From the NCBI RefSeq assembly GCF_001045435.1, contig NZ_LFNG01000005.1:1-64000 (forward strand): 64,000 nucleotides of DNA, in the 5' to 3' direction. Every line of letters starts with the position of its first letter. The stretch's first letter is position 1. Positions 37,726 to 47,420 of the stretch are shown here, piece by piece. The notes under the pieces are model-generated. The model was not told the origin of the DNA and searched no databases. It saw only the letters and a list, made by a program, of their open reading frames with translations. The DNA comes from Chryseobacterium koreense CCUG 49689 (GTDB lineage: Bacteria; Bacteroidota; Bacteroidia; Flavobacteriales; Weeksellaceae). Position numbers and translations under genes: made by a program.

Positions 37726-38763
37726 TTATTTAAAAACGGGTAGAGATAATTTGATCACGGCATTGTTTTCCTTGTCTGGTTGTTCCAAGAAAGTCTGCTG
37801 AAGATCTCCACTTCTTAAGGAATCTTTTTTTGCTTTCAGGAGCAGTTCTTGTATGGATTTAATCCTTCCCGCATAGCTTCCCTGATAGTATATCACGTAA
37901 TTTCTGGATGCATTTAATGTTCTGAAGCTGAAATTATTATCTGAAATCCCCACTTTTTTGGAGAGCGGAATCCCATAGAAATACGAAACCTCTTTGTCCT
38001 TAAAATTATCTGCATCGGTAATCATCACCGGTTCGCCATATTCGTCACTTCTTTTGGCTAAATCCATAGTGACAAAATTCAGCACTTTGTTATGGTTCAT
38101 CACAATACTTTTGAACAGTGCGTCCTTCGTATTTTTGGTAGTCACGTTGATACCGAAAAGGAGCTGACTCTGGACATTTTCCACCATCAAACTGTCAAAT
38201 TTCAGATTCTTTCTTTGTACTTCCTTATCCACTTTATTACCCAGAATAGTGAAAAGGTTCTTCATGCTTTTGTCAATATTTTCTGCAATATAATCCTCGG
38301 TAACAAGGTTCAAAGAACGTTTGAGAAAGGGCTGTTTAGGCGTGTGGATGATCCAGGTGATTTTTGTTTTTTCATTTTCACCTTTAAATTTGATATCGAT
38401 TAAATAAGGACTGCTATGTTTTCCCTCAAAAAGCTGGTATCTCAGCGTGCGAAGCGGGTTTTCATACCGAATATAGATTTCACCAAAAGTGCTGCTGTTT
38501 TTGAGATCCCGGTAGGACATGGAACTTCCCTTTCCTTCATAGGGGGAAAAAAATTGGTAGCTCATATTTTGATCTTCGCTAAAGAACATGTTCCAGCGAG
38601 CAAAGTTTTGCAGATTATTGAATTGTGGAAACACTTTCTCTACAGGATAATTAATTTCCTTTTCGATGGTGAAGTTCTTACTTTCATCCACAAAATTCAT
38701 AGAAACCGCATAGAGCGCAGCCAAAAAAAGCAAAAAGATAATACCGAATTTTAGAAATCGCAT
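37726..38763 (-). CDS. SRPBCC-fold protein with N-terminal membrane anchor
   Basis: 345 residues from the ATG at 38763; the frame stays open another 45 codons upstream but that stretch has no family features. Membrane helix at about 3-20, then an SRPBCC (polyketide cyclase/START-like) domain (about 28-180) with YPVEKVFPQFNNLQNFARWNMF, then a C-terminal region (about 190-345) resembling a GyrI-like/effector-binding layout. Ligand unknown. Transcribed as the lead-in to odhA or alone; 99 bases separate them. Confidence 0.72.
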   Translation of the reverse strand: MRFLKFGIIFLLFLAALYAVSMNFVDESKNFTIEKEINYPVEKVFPQFNNLQNFARWNMFFSEDQNMSYQFFSPYEGKGSSMSYRDLKNSSTFGEIYIRYENPLRTLRYQLFEGKHSSPYLIDIKFKGENEKTKITWIIHTPKQPFLKRSLNLVTEDYIAENIDKSMKNLFTILGNKVDKEVQRKNLKFDSLMVENVQSQLLFGINVTTKNTKDALFKSIVMNHNKVLNFVTMDLAKRSDEYGEPVMITDADNFKDKEVSYFYGIPLSKKVGISDNNFSFRTLNASRNYVIYYQGSYAGRIKSIQELLLKAKKDSLRSGDLQQTFLEQPDKENNAVIKLSLPVFK

Positions 38764-38903
38764 GCGCAAAAATAGGGAATTGAATTGGAATTCCGGAATT
38801 GAAAATGATGGATCGAAACAGGAAACTCCAACACGTTCATCCTGCTCAATTTCCAAGGAAAAGTAAAGAGACAGCATCAGTTTGAAGCGGTCTCCCAATC
38901 AAT

Positions 38904-40172
38904 TTAAGGAATATGTGTTCCGGGCGCAATTTCGGCATTTTTCTTCACAACCACGATTCCGTCTTTAATGGAATGGGTTTCAAAATCACCGTCTTGCAGG
39001 TGCTTTGCACCAATAATTCTCACATTATCGCCAATTCTACAGTTCTTGTCCAAAATTGCACGTTCTATATAGCAGTATTTCCCCACTCCCACGTTTGGCC
39101 TGCCTTCCTTATCATTTGCAATGATCTCAGCGGTGTCCTGATAATAATCCGAACCCATCATATAGGTGTTCATCAGGGTGCTTCCTTTGTCTATTCTGCT
39201 TCGATTTCCCACGATTGAATTCTCTATTTTGTCTGCCATCACAATGGTTCCGTCCCCAAAAATGGCTTTGCTCACGTAGGACCCGAGGATTTTAGATGGT
39301 GGGAGCATTCTCGCTCTGGTGTAAATCGGGGATTTGGTAAACAAGTTGAATTTGGGAAAATCTCCGGTCAAATCGAGGTTGGCGTCAAAGAAAGACTGAA
39401 TGGTTCCAATATCTGTCCAGTAACCGTCATACTGAAAACTTAGGGTTTTGTATTTCCCAATTCCATTCGGGATTAATTCACCCCCAAAATCATCCCCTGG
39501 ATCCTCGGAAAACATTTTCTTCAAAACATTTTTGCTGAAGACATAGATTCCCATGGATGCAAGGTATTCTTTGCCTTCATTCTTGCTTTTTTCGGAGACT
39601 TCAGATTTCCACTCGGGAAGCTGGTCAGAAGATGGTTTCTCGATAAAAGAAGTGATATTTCCCTCGTCATCTGACTTTAGGATTCCGAAACCTGTGGCAT
39701 CATAAGCATTCACGGGAATTGTCGCGATAGTGATATCGCCTTCATTTTTGCAATGGAAATCAATCATTTCCCGGAAATCCATCTGGTAAAGCTGGTCACC
39801 GGAAAGTATCAGGATAAAATCATAATCATACTTGTCCAAATGTCTCATCGACTGCCTTACCGCATCTGCCGTTCCCTGATACCACTGATCGTTTTCCATG
39901 TTTTGTTCTGCCGCCAAAATATCTACAAATCCGCGGCTGAAAATATCAAAATGATAAGAGTTTTTGATATGTGAATTCAGTGACGCCGAGTTGAACTGGG
40001 TCAAAACCAAAATCCGGTTGAAACCTGAATTCAGACAGTTTGAAATGGGAATATCTACCAGCCGGTATTTTCCTGCAATGGGCACTGCCGGTTTTGAACG
40101 GGAATAAGTAAGCGGGAAAAGCCGTGTGCCTCTTCCGCCGCCTAAAACTATCGAGATAACGCTGGGTTTCAT
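38904..40172 (-). CDS. glgC: Glucose-1-phosphate adenylyltransferase
   Basis: 422 residues. N-terminal nucleotidyltransferase domain with VLGGGRGTRLFPLT (9-22), KPAVPIAGKYRLVDIPISN and the LSGDQLYQMDF (about 123-133) sugar-phosphate motifs; C-terminal left-handed beta-helix (about 300-422). Makes ADP-glucose for glycogen. No glgA, glgB or glgP lies next to it, so glycogen genes are dispersed. Between the SRPBCC gene and a 227-base gap. Confidence 0.94.
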   Translation of the reverse strand: MKPSVISIVLGGGRGTRLFPLTYSRSKPAVPIAGKYRLVDIPISNCLNSGFNRILVLTQFNSASLNSHIKNSYHFDIFSRGFVDILAAEQNMENDQWYQGTADAVRQSMRHLDKYDYDFILILSGDQLYQMDFREMIDFHCKNEGDITIATIPVNAYDATGFGILKSDDEGNITSFIEKPSSDQLPEWKSEVSEKSKNEGKEYLASMGIYVFSKNVLKKMFSEDPGDDFGGELIPNGIGKYKTLSFQYDGYWTDIGTIQSFFDANLDLTGDFPKFNLFTKSPIYTRARMLPPSKILGSYVSKAIFGDGTIVMADKIENSIVGNRSRIDKGSTLMNTYMMGSDYYQDTAEIIANDKEGRPNVGVGKYCYIERAILDKNCRIGDNVRIIGAKHLQDGDFETHSIKDGIVVVKKNAEIAPGTHIP

Positions 40173-40339
40173 AGATTGATTTAATTAAGGTTTCTTACCA
40201 ATTTGCCTTTAACAATATTAGTCATTTTTGAGACATTAACAAAATAAAAAGCCTTAATTTATGGCAGTTAATGAGAATTTAATTTTGATTTAAGATGAAG
40301 TTAACTCCTATTAATGGGACCTAAAACTTACAAATAAAA

Positions 40340-40367
40340 TCCCGCTCCTGAAAACTTCAGGGCGGGA
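40340..40367 (-). terminator. Terminator of the FadL-like gene
   Basis: Stem of 12-13 pairs with one bulge (TCCCGCTCCTGAA / TTCAGGGCGGGA), followed on the minus strand by TTTTATTTG. Confidence 0.75.
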
Positions 40368-40399
40368 CTTCCATTATTTATTTCACTTAATTCCGGAAA

Positions 40400-41803
40400 T
40401 CAGAATTTCCAGCCTAGTGTAATAAAGTAGTTGTTCTTCTTATTTTTCACGGTGGACACCGCATAAGCAGGAGACTCCACGATGAAGTTCTGGGTATAAT
40501 AACCGGTTTGGCTATCCGAAGATCCTGCCAAGAACGGACTGCTGTACTCCGAACTTACGTTTTGATACGCCGCATCGATGAAGAAGGATCTGAAATCGTA
40601 ACCGATCCCCGCTCCAATCGTATTTCTTTTTCCCACAAACATATTTCCAAACGAAGCATTTCCGGATGATCCATCTGCTTTGTAGGAATTCACCGAAATA
40701 TTATCAAACGGACTTGATGCAAACGCATATCCTCCTCTCACACGCAAACCTTCGAATCTGTATTCCGCTCCTACTCTAATCTCAGACAAATTTTTGTAAT
40801 TGTCGGAAAGAATTTGGTTTGCTTCGGCATCAGCCGGCCCGTATTCTTTAAACCTCGGTTTGGTGAGTCCCAAGACATAATCCACGTTGATCGCGAAATT
40901 TTTATTTGGAACATAGGCCGCGCTTAAAGTTGCTTTTAGCGGACTTGAAAGTTTGCTATCTTCGGTATAAGTTGCGTTGTCTACATCACTGTATGCATTA
41001 TAAAGTCTCACCATATTCCACCAAGTTGGCGTTTCCAGAGCCGCACCAAGTCTAAATTGGGGGTTAATTTTCCCGATGACGCCCACCGAAGCTGAGAATC
41101 CGTTTGATGTTTCAGAATATGGAGTGTATTGCTTGTCTCCAATTTCAGTTTTGCCATCTGCACTAGATAAGAAAGTAGCTCTGTCATATTGATCCAGAAT
41201 AGCATTGTGGAAATTCAGGCCTAAACCTACATAAATGCGATTATCATAATTTCCACCAATACCGACAGACATTTTGGAAACCTCTCCATATCGGTCATAA
41301 TAATGACCAGTAAAACTCAGATCAGTGTAAGGAGTTCCGTCACTGTTCAAATAATTGAAAACAATATTCGGGTTACCTGCTGATCGGGTTTTATCGTCAA
41401 TTTTTTGAGTGGAGAAATTCACCGCCAAGTTCATAAATTTCCAGGGCGTATTTCCTTCGATTTTAAAGGCCGCTGTGCCTCCTATATTTCCGAGAATCGT
41501 TTTATTGATATCGCTTTCTAAAGATTTCCCGAAGGAAGTTGTGGAATTGTTATTATTTTGAATTGCTAAAGTTCCCGAAAATTCGCTCGTAATATTCACT
41601 CCGATACCTGCCGGGTTGGAATTCAAAACGGAAATATCTCCGCCTAAAGCTCCCATGGAACCTGCCATTGAATTGTATTTGGAAGTTCCGTTAACCGAAG
41701 AATTGGAATATACTTCCGCAGTGTTTCTGATGATTGAAACCTGTTGAGCATTGACAAAATAAGCTGAAGCAATGCCCAAAATCACTAAAGATTTTCTGAT
41801 CAT
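40400..41803 (-). CDS. OmpP1/FadL-family outer membrane transporter
   Basis: 467 residues. Signal peptide 1-19 (ending FVNA), then the N-terminal hatch of the FadL family (about 25-75: EVYSNSSVNGTSKYNSMAGSMGALGGDISVLNSNPAGIG in the source, with the diagnostic NPAG) and a 14-strand barrel ending in Phe. Members carry hydrophobic compounds such as fatty acids, or act as hemin-binding proteins in some Bacteroidetes. The substrate is not clear here. Lies 26 bases downstream of the tyrosine-rich lipoprotein gene. Confidence 0.86.
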   Translation of the reverse strand: MIRKSLVILGIASAYFVNAQQVSIIRNTAEVYSNSSVNGTSKYNSMAGSMGALGGDISVLNSNPAGIGVNITSEFSGTLAIQNNNNSTTSFGKSLESDINKTILGNIGGTAAFKIEGNTPWKFMNLAVNFSTQKIDDKTRSAGNPNIVFNYLNSDGTPYTDLSFTGHYYDRYGEVSKMSVGIGGNYDNRIYVGLGLNFHNAILDQYDRATFLSSADGKTEIGDKQYTPYSETSNGFSASVGVIGKINPQFRLGAALETPTWWNMVRLYNAYSDVDNATYTEDSKLSSPLKATLSAAYVPNKNFAINVDYVLGLTKPRFKEYGPADAEANQILSDNYKNLSEIRVGAEYRFEGLRVRGGYAFASSPFDNISVNSYKADGSSGNASFGNMFVGKRNTIGAGIGYDFRSFFIDAAYQNVSSEYSSPFLAGSSDSQTGYYTQNFIVESPAYAVSTVKNKKNNYFITLGWKF

Positions 41804-41829
41804 TTTATAATTTTAAATAATATTAATGT

Positions 41830-42792
41830 TTATCTCCTGAATCCGCCGCCTCCAGATGATCTGGTTCCGCTAGTGTTTGAAGAACCACTTCTGAAGCCAC
41901 CGCTGGATCCTCCTGATCGGAATCCACTGTCTCCACCGCTTCTGAATCCGCCTCCGTCATTACTTCTGGTTGGTTGCTGATACCTTGGTGTAGGATTGTT
42001 ATTTGGTACCGTATTCGGATAATTGTTTCGCATTCTTGGCGGCGGATTGTTGTTTGGATTCACAGGATTAATCCTCGGGTTATTATTGAACTGACCGCTG
42101 TTATTCCTGAAACCGCCATCAGTATTGGTATTTCTAAATCGTGGTGCATCAACGTTTCTGACGCCTTGATTAACGGAATTTCGATTCACGCCACCAATGG
42201 ACATTCCTTCTGCTCCACGCCTTTTGTATGGAACTGCATAGCCATACCCGTAATTATAAGGAGCATAATAATAAGGGTCATAATAACCGTAATAAGGACT
42301 ATATCCGTAATAATATGGGCTGTAATAACCATACCACGGATTGTAATTGCCGTACCACGGACTATAACCAAATCCCCAAGGATTGTAATATCCGCCATAT
42401 CCCCAACCTAAGCCCATTCCAAATCCGAACCCACTAAAATAACCATAAGGATAATATCCCCAACTGTCTGTATAGTAGGTTTCCGTTCCCGTAAAATTGC
42501 CCCAATCGGAATTTCCGGAATCTTGCCATTTTTGGTTTCTATTGTCAGAGTTTAGGTAAACGTTTTGGTCGTCATTTGCCTGGTAATCATAATATTCTCC
42601 AACACGGTTTCCAGAATTCATTACTATTCCTTCCGGCAATGTATCTTTGTTTGGATCATAATAAACTCCATCGGTCTCACTGTATCCCCCGGTTTGAATG
42701 GTACAGGACGCAAGGACCAAAGCACCGGAAATTGCTAAAACCCTGTTAGATTTAAGCATTCCAAGTAATTTTTTATAGGTAAATTTTTTCAT
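41830..42792 (-). CDS. Tyrosine/glycine-rich surface lipoprotein
   Basis: 320 residues from the ATG at 42792; a longer frame upstream lacks features. An N-terminal lipoprotein-type signal with LASC (lipid-modified Cys near residue 30) is followed by a region about 120-190 that is exceptionally rich in Tyr, Gly, Trp and Pro (YYGYSPYYGYYDPYYY-type repeats), an Asn/Pro-rich spacer, and a C-terminal tail of GGFRSGG repeats resembling RGG-like low-complexity sequence. No enzymatic motif. Probably an outer-membrane-attached, possibly surface-exposed, intrinsically disordered protein. Co-transcribed with the FadL-like gene. Confidence 0.7.
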   Translation of the reverse strand: MKKFTYKKLLGMLKSNRVLAISGALVLASCTIQTGGYSETDGVYYDPNKDTLPEGIVMNSGNRVGEYYDYQANDDQNVYLNSDNRNQKWQDSGNSDWGNFTGTETYYTDSWGYYPYGYFSGFGFGMGLGWGYGGYYNPWGFGYSPWYGNYNPWYGYYSPYYYGYSPYYGYYDPYYYAPYNYGYGYAVPYKRRGAEGMSIGGVNRNSVNQGVRNVDAPRFRNTNTDGGFRNNSGQFNNNPRINPVNPNNNPPPRMRNNYPNTVPNNNPTPRYQQPTRSNDGGGFRSGGDSGFRSGGSSGGFRSGSSNTSGTRSSGGGGFRR

Positions 42793-42949
42793 GATAAGGT
42801 GAAAAGTTTTAATTTGAATTATATTTGCATTTTGTACCAAAATTATACCAATTGAACGGTAAAATTCTCTTGTAAAATTAAGCTTTTTAGATTAGATGGA
42901 GATGGTGGCAAAAAGTTAAATCAAAAATAGAAAAATAAAAGACAAAGAT

Positions 42950-44425
42950 ATGGCAAAACTTACTTCAAGAGCCGAAGATTACAGTAAATGGTATAATGAG
43001 TTAGTGGTAAAAGCGGATCTTGCCGAAAATTCGGGAGTTCGCGGGTGCATGGTGATCAAACCTTATGGCTATGCAATCTGGGAAAAAATGAGGGATGAAA
43101 TGGATAAAAGATTTAAGGAAACCGGCCATCAAAACGCCTACTTCCCTATTTTTATCCCGAAAAGCTATTTTGAAGCAGAGGAACAAAACGCCGAAGGATT
43201 TGCGAAAGAATGTGCCGTGGTTACCCATTACCGCCTAAAATCTGATCCGGATAATCCAAAAAAACTCATCGTGGATCCAGATGCCAAATTAGAAGAAGAA
43301 CTGATTGTGAGACCAACTTCTGAGGCAATTATTTGGAATACCTACAAAAGCTGGATTCAGTCTTACCGCGATTTGCCAATCCTGATCAACCAATGGGCAA
43401 ATGTCGTTCGTTGGGAAATGAGAACAAGACTATTCCTGAGAACTGCCGAATTTCTTTGGCAAGAAGGCCACACCGCGCATTCCACAAAGGAAGAAGCCAT
43501 AGAGGAAACCGAGAAAATGCTTGAGGTTTACGCAGACTTTGCCGAAAATTTCATGGCAATTCCAGTGATTAAAGGCATCAAAACCCCATCCGAAAGATTT
43601 GCCGGTGCTGATGAAACCTATTGTATTGAAGCATTGATGCAGGACGGGAAAGCTCTTCAGGCGGGAACGTCGCACTTCCTGGGACAAAATTTCGCGAAAG
43701 CTTTCGATGTGAAATTCACCAACAAGGAAGGAAAAATCGAACATGCATGGGCAACTTCCTGGGGAACTTCCACCCGATTGATGGGTGCGCTGATCATGAC
43801 CCACTCAGATGATTTAGGGTTGGTTTTGCCACCGACTTTGGCGCCAATCCAGGTGGTCATAGTTCCTATTTTCAAAGGCGAAGAACAATTGAATCAAATC
43901 AGCGAAGTAGCCCGCGAAATTCAGAGGAAATTAATTGCAAAAGGAATCTCCGTTAAATATGATGACGATGATCAAAACAAACCAGGCTGGAAATTTGCCG
44001 AATACGAATTAAAAGGAGTTCCCGTGAGAATCGCATTGGGTGCACGCGATTTGGAAAACAAAACAGTGGAGGTCGCCAGAAGAGACAATCTGACCAAATC
44101 TGTACAACCTTTAGAAAACATCGATCTTTATATTGAGGAATTACTGAAAACCATTCAAAAAGACATCTTTCAAAAGGCGCTTGATTTCAGGGCATCCCAT
44201 ATCACCAAGGTAGATTCTTACGAAGAATTCAAAAAAGTCCTTGAAGAAAAAGGAGGTTTTATTGCTGCACATTGGGATGGAACCGCCGAGGAAGAAGAGC
44301 AAATCAAAAATGAAACAAAGGCTACGATTCGTTGCATTCCATTGAATAACGCTCAAGAAAATGGAATTTCACTGATTTCCGGAAAGCCGTCGAAACAGAG
44401 GGTAATTTTCGCTAAATCGTATTAA
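42950..44425 (+). CDS. proS: Prolyl-tRNA synthetase (archaeal/eukaryotic-like short form)
   Basis: 491 residues. Class II synthetase without the bacterial editing (INS) insertion, i.e. the ProS type 3 found in many Bacteroidetes. Motif 2 ([21 protein letters not shown]) and motif 3 ([23 protein letters not shown]) are intact, with the anticodon-binding domain at about 290-390 and a C-terminal zinc-like domain. Divergent from the lipoprotein gene. Confidence 0.95.
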   Translation: MAKLTSRAEDYSKWYNELVVKADLAENSGVRGCMVIKPYGYAIWEKMRDEMDKRFKETGHQNAYFPIFIPKSYFEAEEQNAEGFAKECAVVTHYRLKSDPDNPKKLIVDPDAKLEEELIVRPTSEAIIWNTYKSWIQSYRDLPILINQWANVVRWEMRTRLFLRTAEFLWQEGHTAHSTKEEAIEETEKMLEVYADFAENFMAIPVIKGIKTPSERFAGADETYCIEALMQDGKALQAGTSHFLGQNFAKAFDVKFTNKEGKIEHAWATSWGTSTRLMGALIMTHSDDLGLVLPPTLAPIQVVIVPIFKGEEQLNQISEVAREIQRKLIAKGISVKYDDDDQNKPGWKFAEYELKGVPVRIALGARDLENKTVEVARRDNLTKSVQPLENIDLYIEELLKTIQKDIFQKALDFRASHITKVDSYEEFKKVLEEKGGFIAAHWDGTAEEEEQIKNETKATIRCIPLNNAQENGISLISGKPSKQRVIFAKSY

Positions 44426-44544
44426 AACATACATTTACTGTGATTTACAATAATGTTAATAATTATATAAATTGATCGGAAAACCAAAATTTTATTTTAA
44501 TTATTGCATAACTTTGGTTTATTAAATCCAAAAAATAAACTATT

Positions 44545-45840
44545 ATGGCATTAAACGTTATTGACCTTATCAAGGGGCAGTTAGGTTCTGCATTGATTTC
44601 ACAAGCCGCATCCCAACTGGGCGAAAGCGAATCAGGAGTTTCAAAAGCCATTAGTGGCTTACTTCCGGCAGTAGTAGGTGGATTGGCAAACAACGCCACT
44701 CAACCTGGAGTTATTGATTCTATTACCTCCGCCGCTTCCAGCGGAATTCTCGGCGACTTACTAGGTGCTTCTTCGGGTAATTCTGTGATTAGCACCGTTC
44801 TTAACACAATTTTCGGAGATAAAGCAGTGGGGCTTACTAATGCAATTTCCACTTTCTCAGGCGTCAGCAATTCCAATACCAATTCAATATTGAATATGGT
44901 GACTGGAGCTGCTCTTGGATCTTTAGGAAAATATGCGGCAGACCATAATCTTGGTGCTTCAGGACTTAGCAACTTATTGGCAGATCAAAAAGGAATGGTA
45001 TCCTCTCTTCTTCCTGCCGGATTATCTTTAGCATCATTAGGATTTGGAAATTGGGAATCCGCCGCTATTCCAGAAATGGCGTCGGATAAAAGTCAGGTAA
45101 AATCTGACGCACTCCCCAAAGTAGAAGTCACCAGAAGCGGAACTTCAACCGCAAACATCGACAGAAATGACGACAACACAGATGGAGGATCGATCTGGAA
45201 ATGGTTATTGCCTTTATTATTACTGGGACTTGCCGGTTGGTTCCTCTGGAAACAATGCAACAAACCAGCAACCGATTCCACCACTACCACATCAGATACT
45301 GCCACTGCGGTGGTACAAGATACTGCTGTAGCAATGGGGACTAATTCCGAAACAACTACCGCCAAAACTCCAACCGAAATCGACCTAAATGGTGTCAAGC
45401 TAAAAGCAAACACAGGCGGAATGGAGGAATCCATGATTACATTCCTGAAATCTGATGGCTACAAAAATGCTGCTGATGACGCTGCGCTGAAAGGCAAATG
45501 GTATAATTTCGATAACGTAAATTTCAAAATGGGTTCATCCACTGAATTGGAGCCAGGCTCACAAGAACAAATCAATAATTTAGTAGAGATCCTGAAAGCC
45601 TTCCCGGATGTTAAAATCAAAATCGGGGGCTATACTGATAAAACGGGCGACGAAGCCGTGAACCTAAAAATATCGCAAGCAAGAGCAGAATTCATCAAAG
45701 CTGCTCTAGAAAAAGCCGGTGTTGGTTCTCAAGTTTTGGAAGCTAAAGGTTACGGAAGCGAAATGGCAACCGTTCCTGCTACAGCCTCGGATGCCGACCG
45801 AGCTATTGACCGAAAAATGGCGGTGAGATTTGCGAAATAA
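44545..45840 (+). CDS. DUF937 - transmembrane - OmpA-like protein
   Basis: 431 residues. N-terminal DUF937 region (about 1-175), hydrophobic and Ala/Gly/Ser-rich, with no signal peptide. A spacer leads to one transmembrane helix (about 214-232, WKWLLPLLLLGLAGWFLWK), then a Thr/Ser-rich linker and an OmpA C-terminal peptidoglycan-binding domain (about 320-431) with GGYTDKTGDEAVNLKISQARA. Topology would place DUF937 in the cytoplasm and the OmpA domain in the periplasm. Role unknown; possibly envelope anchoring of a cytoplasmic assembly. Confidence 0.85.
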   Translation: MALNVIDLIKGQLGSALISQAASQLGESESGVSKAISGLLPAVVGGLANNATQPGVIDSITSAASSGILGDLLGASSGNSVISTVLNTIFGDKAVGLTNAISTFSGVSNSNTNSILNMVTGAALGSLGKYAADHNLGASGLSNLLADQKGMVSSLLPAGLSLASLGFGNWESAAIPEMASDKSQVKSDALPKVEVTRSGTSTANIDRNDDNTDGGSIWKWLLPLLLLGLAGWFLWKQCNKPATDSTTTTSDTATAVVQDTAVAMGTNSETTTAKTPTEIDLNGVKLKANTGGMEESMITFLKSDGYKNAADDAALKGKWYNFDNVNFKMGSSTELEPGSQEQINNLVEILKAFPDVKIKIGGYTDKTGDEAVNLKISQARAEFIKAALEKAGVGSQVLEAKGYGSEMATVPATASDADRAIDRKMAVRFAK

Positions 45841-45866
45841 TTTTTAAAAATCAATCATAATTGAAT

Positions 45867-45897
45867 CCCGTTCCGAAATGGAGGAGCGGGCTTTTTT
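45867..45897 (+). terminator. Terminator of the DUF937-OmpA gene
   Basis: CCCGTTCC (45867-45874) pairs with GGAGCGGG (45883-45890) with one wobble; CTTTTTT follows. Confidence 0.8.
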
Positions 45898-45937
45898 ATG
45901 TTAAAATTTTGACCTTACAATTTATTTATCTACTTTT

Positions 45938-45953
45938 GTTAGATTAATCTAAC
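45938..45953. promoter_or_regulatory. DtxR/MntR-type palindrome upstream of mntH
   Basis: GTTAGATTAATCTAAC is a perfect 16-base palindrome, 12 bases before the mntH start. Half-sites TTAGAT/ATCTAA are similar to the TTAGG-type operators of the DtxR/MntR family, which repress Nramp-type manganese importers when metal is ample. The regulator itself is not in this window. Confidence 0.65.
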
Positions 45954-45965
45954 ATTTAAATAAGG

Positions 45966-47297
45966 TTGCTCTCAGATATAATCAAATCCGGTTGGAGAAA
46001 ACAAAAGACCACTGACTCATTGCCAGAGGTTTTCTCAAGCATTCATGTGCCTAAAAATGCAGGTTTTTGGAGGAAGCTCCTCGCCTTCGTGGGTCCTGGA
46101 CTCATGATTGCTGTAGGATATATGGATCCGGGAAACTGGGCCACTGATATTGCGGGTGGCGCACAATTCGGCTACACGTTGCTTTCAGTGATTCTCATTT
46201 CAAACATCTTCGCAATGATTCTGCAGCACTTATCCCTAAAACTGGGAATCGTTGCCGAAAGAGATTTGGCGCAGGCTTGCCGAGACCACTTCAACCCAAC
46301 CACCAATTTTATTTTGTGGATTCTCTGCGAAATTGCTATTGCTGCATGTGACTTAGCGGAAGTAATCGGTTCTGCGATTGCATTGAATTTACTTTTTGGA
46401 ATTCCTTTGACTTGGGGCGTGGTGATTACCATAGTGGATGTTTTCATCATCCTTTTTCTTCAGGCCAAAGGATTCAGAATTTTGGAAAGTATAGTCGCCG
46501 GATTAATTTTCGTGATTTTGATCTGCTTCGGATACGAGATTTTTTTGAGCAAACCCGAAATCCTCCCAATAGTCAGCAGCCTTCTTCCACAAAAGGAAAT
46601 TGTCACCAACCCATCCATGCTGTATATCGCGATTGGAATTTTGGGAGCCACGGTGATGCCGCACAATCTTTATTTGCACAGCAGTATTGTTCAAACCAGA
46701 AATTATGACCGCACACCGGAAGGCAAAAAAGAAGCGATCAAATTTGCGACGATTGACAGCACTTCATCACTTTTCGTTGCATTCTTCATCAATGCGGCGA
46801 TTTTGATTGTGGCAGCAGCAACTTTTCATACTACCGGAAATAAAGATGTCGCAGATATCCATGATGCTTATAAAATGCTGACACCAATTTTGGGAACCAC
46901 TTTCGCAAGCGTATTTTTTGCGATTGCGCTACTCGCTTCTGGCCAGAACTCCACTTTAACAGGAACTTTAGCCGGACAAATTGTGATGGAAGGATTTTTG
47001 AACATCCGGCTAAAACCTTGGATTCGAAGATTGATAACAAGATTGATCGCTGTGATTCCTGCACTCCTCGTCACCATGCTGTATGGCGAAAAAGGAACGA
47101 CTCAACTTTTGGTCCTGAGTCAGGTGATCCTGTCCATGCAGCTGGGATTTGCTGTGGTTCCATTAATTATGTTCACGGATTCCAAAGCCAAAATGGGAGA
47201 ATTTGCCAATAAACTTTGGTTAAAAATTATCGTCTGGATCATTGCCGGTATCATTATTCTTCTGAACGGATTCTTATTGGTGGAAGAAATATTTTAA
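45966..47297 (+). CDS. mntH: Nramp-family divalent metal importer MntH
   Basis: 443 residues, about 11 membrane helices. Helix 1 holds the metal-binding DPGNW motif (YMDPGNWATD, about residues 50-59) and helix 6 the matching MPHNLYLHS (about 230-238). Proton-coupled Mn2+/Fe2+ uptake. The frame begins with TTG at 45966; a stop lies three codons upstream and the first ATG is within helix 1, so TTG is the best start. The weak start and the nearby palindrome both point to tight metal-dependent control. Confidence 0.92.
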   Translation: MLSDIIKSGWRKQKTTDSLPEVFSSIHVPKNAGFWRKLLAFVGPGLMIAVGYMDPGNWATDIAGGAQFGYTLLSVILISNIFAMILQHLSLKLGIVAERDLAQACRDHFNPTTNFILWILCEIAIAACDLAEVIGSAIALNLLFGIPLTWGVVITIVDVFIILFLQAKGFRILESIVAGLIFVILICFGYEIFLSKPEILPIVSSLLPQKEIVTNPSMLYIAIGILGATVMPHNLYLHSSIVQTRNYDRTPEGKKEAIKFATIDSTSSLFVAFFINAAILIVAAATFHTTGNKDVADIHDAYKMLTPILGTTFASVFFAIALLASGQNSTLTGTLAGQIVMEGFLNIRLKPWIRRLITRLIAVIPALLVTMLYGEKGTTQLLVLSQVILSMQLGFAVVPLIMFTDSKAKMGEFANKLWLKIIVWIIAGIIILLNGFLLVEEIF

Positions 47298-47420
47298 ACT
47301 TCCGAAGCCAATTTTATTCGATTTCCTTCAAAAGTCGGTATTTTATCAAAACGTGCCGAAATGTCCTAAAATTTCCTTTGGCAAAATCTTTGCGAAAGCA
47401 TGACCATAAAATGTAATATT

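Noticed and set aside
38764-38898. 45 extra codons in front of the SRPBCC gene
   Set aside because: Open but without family similarity; the ATG at 38763 directly precedes the membrane helix.
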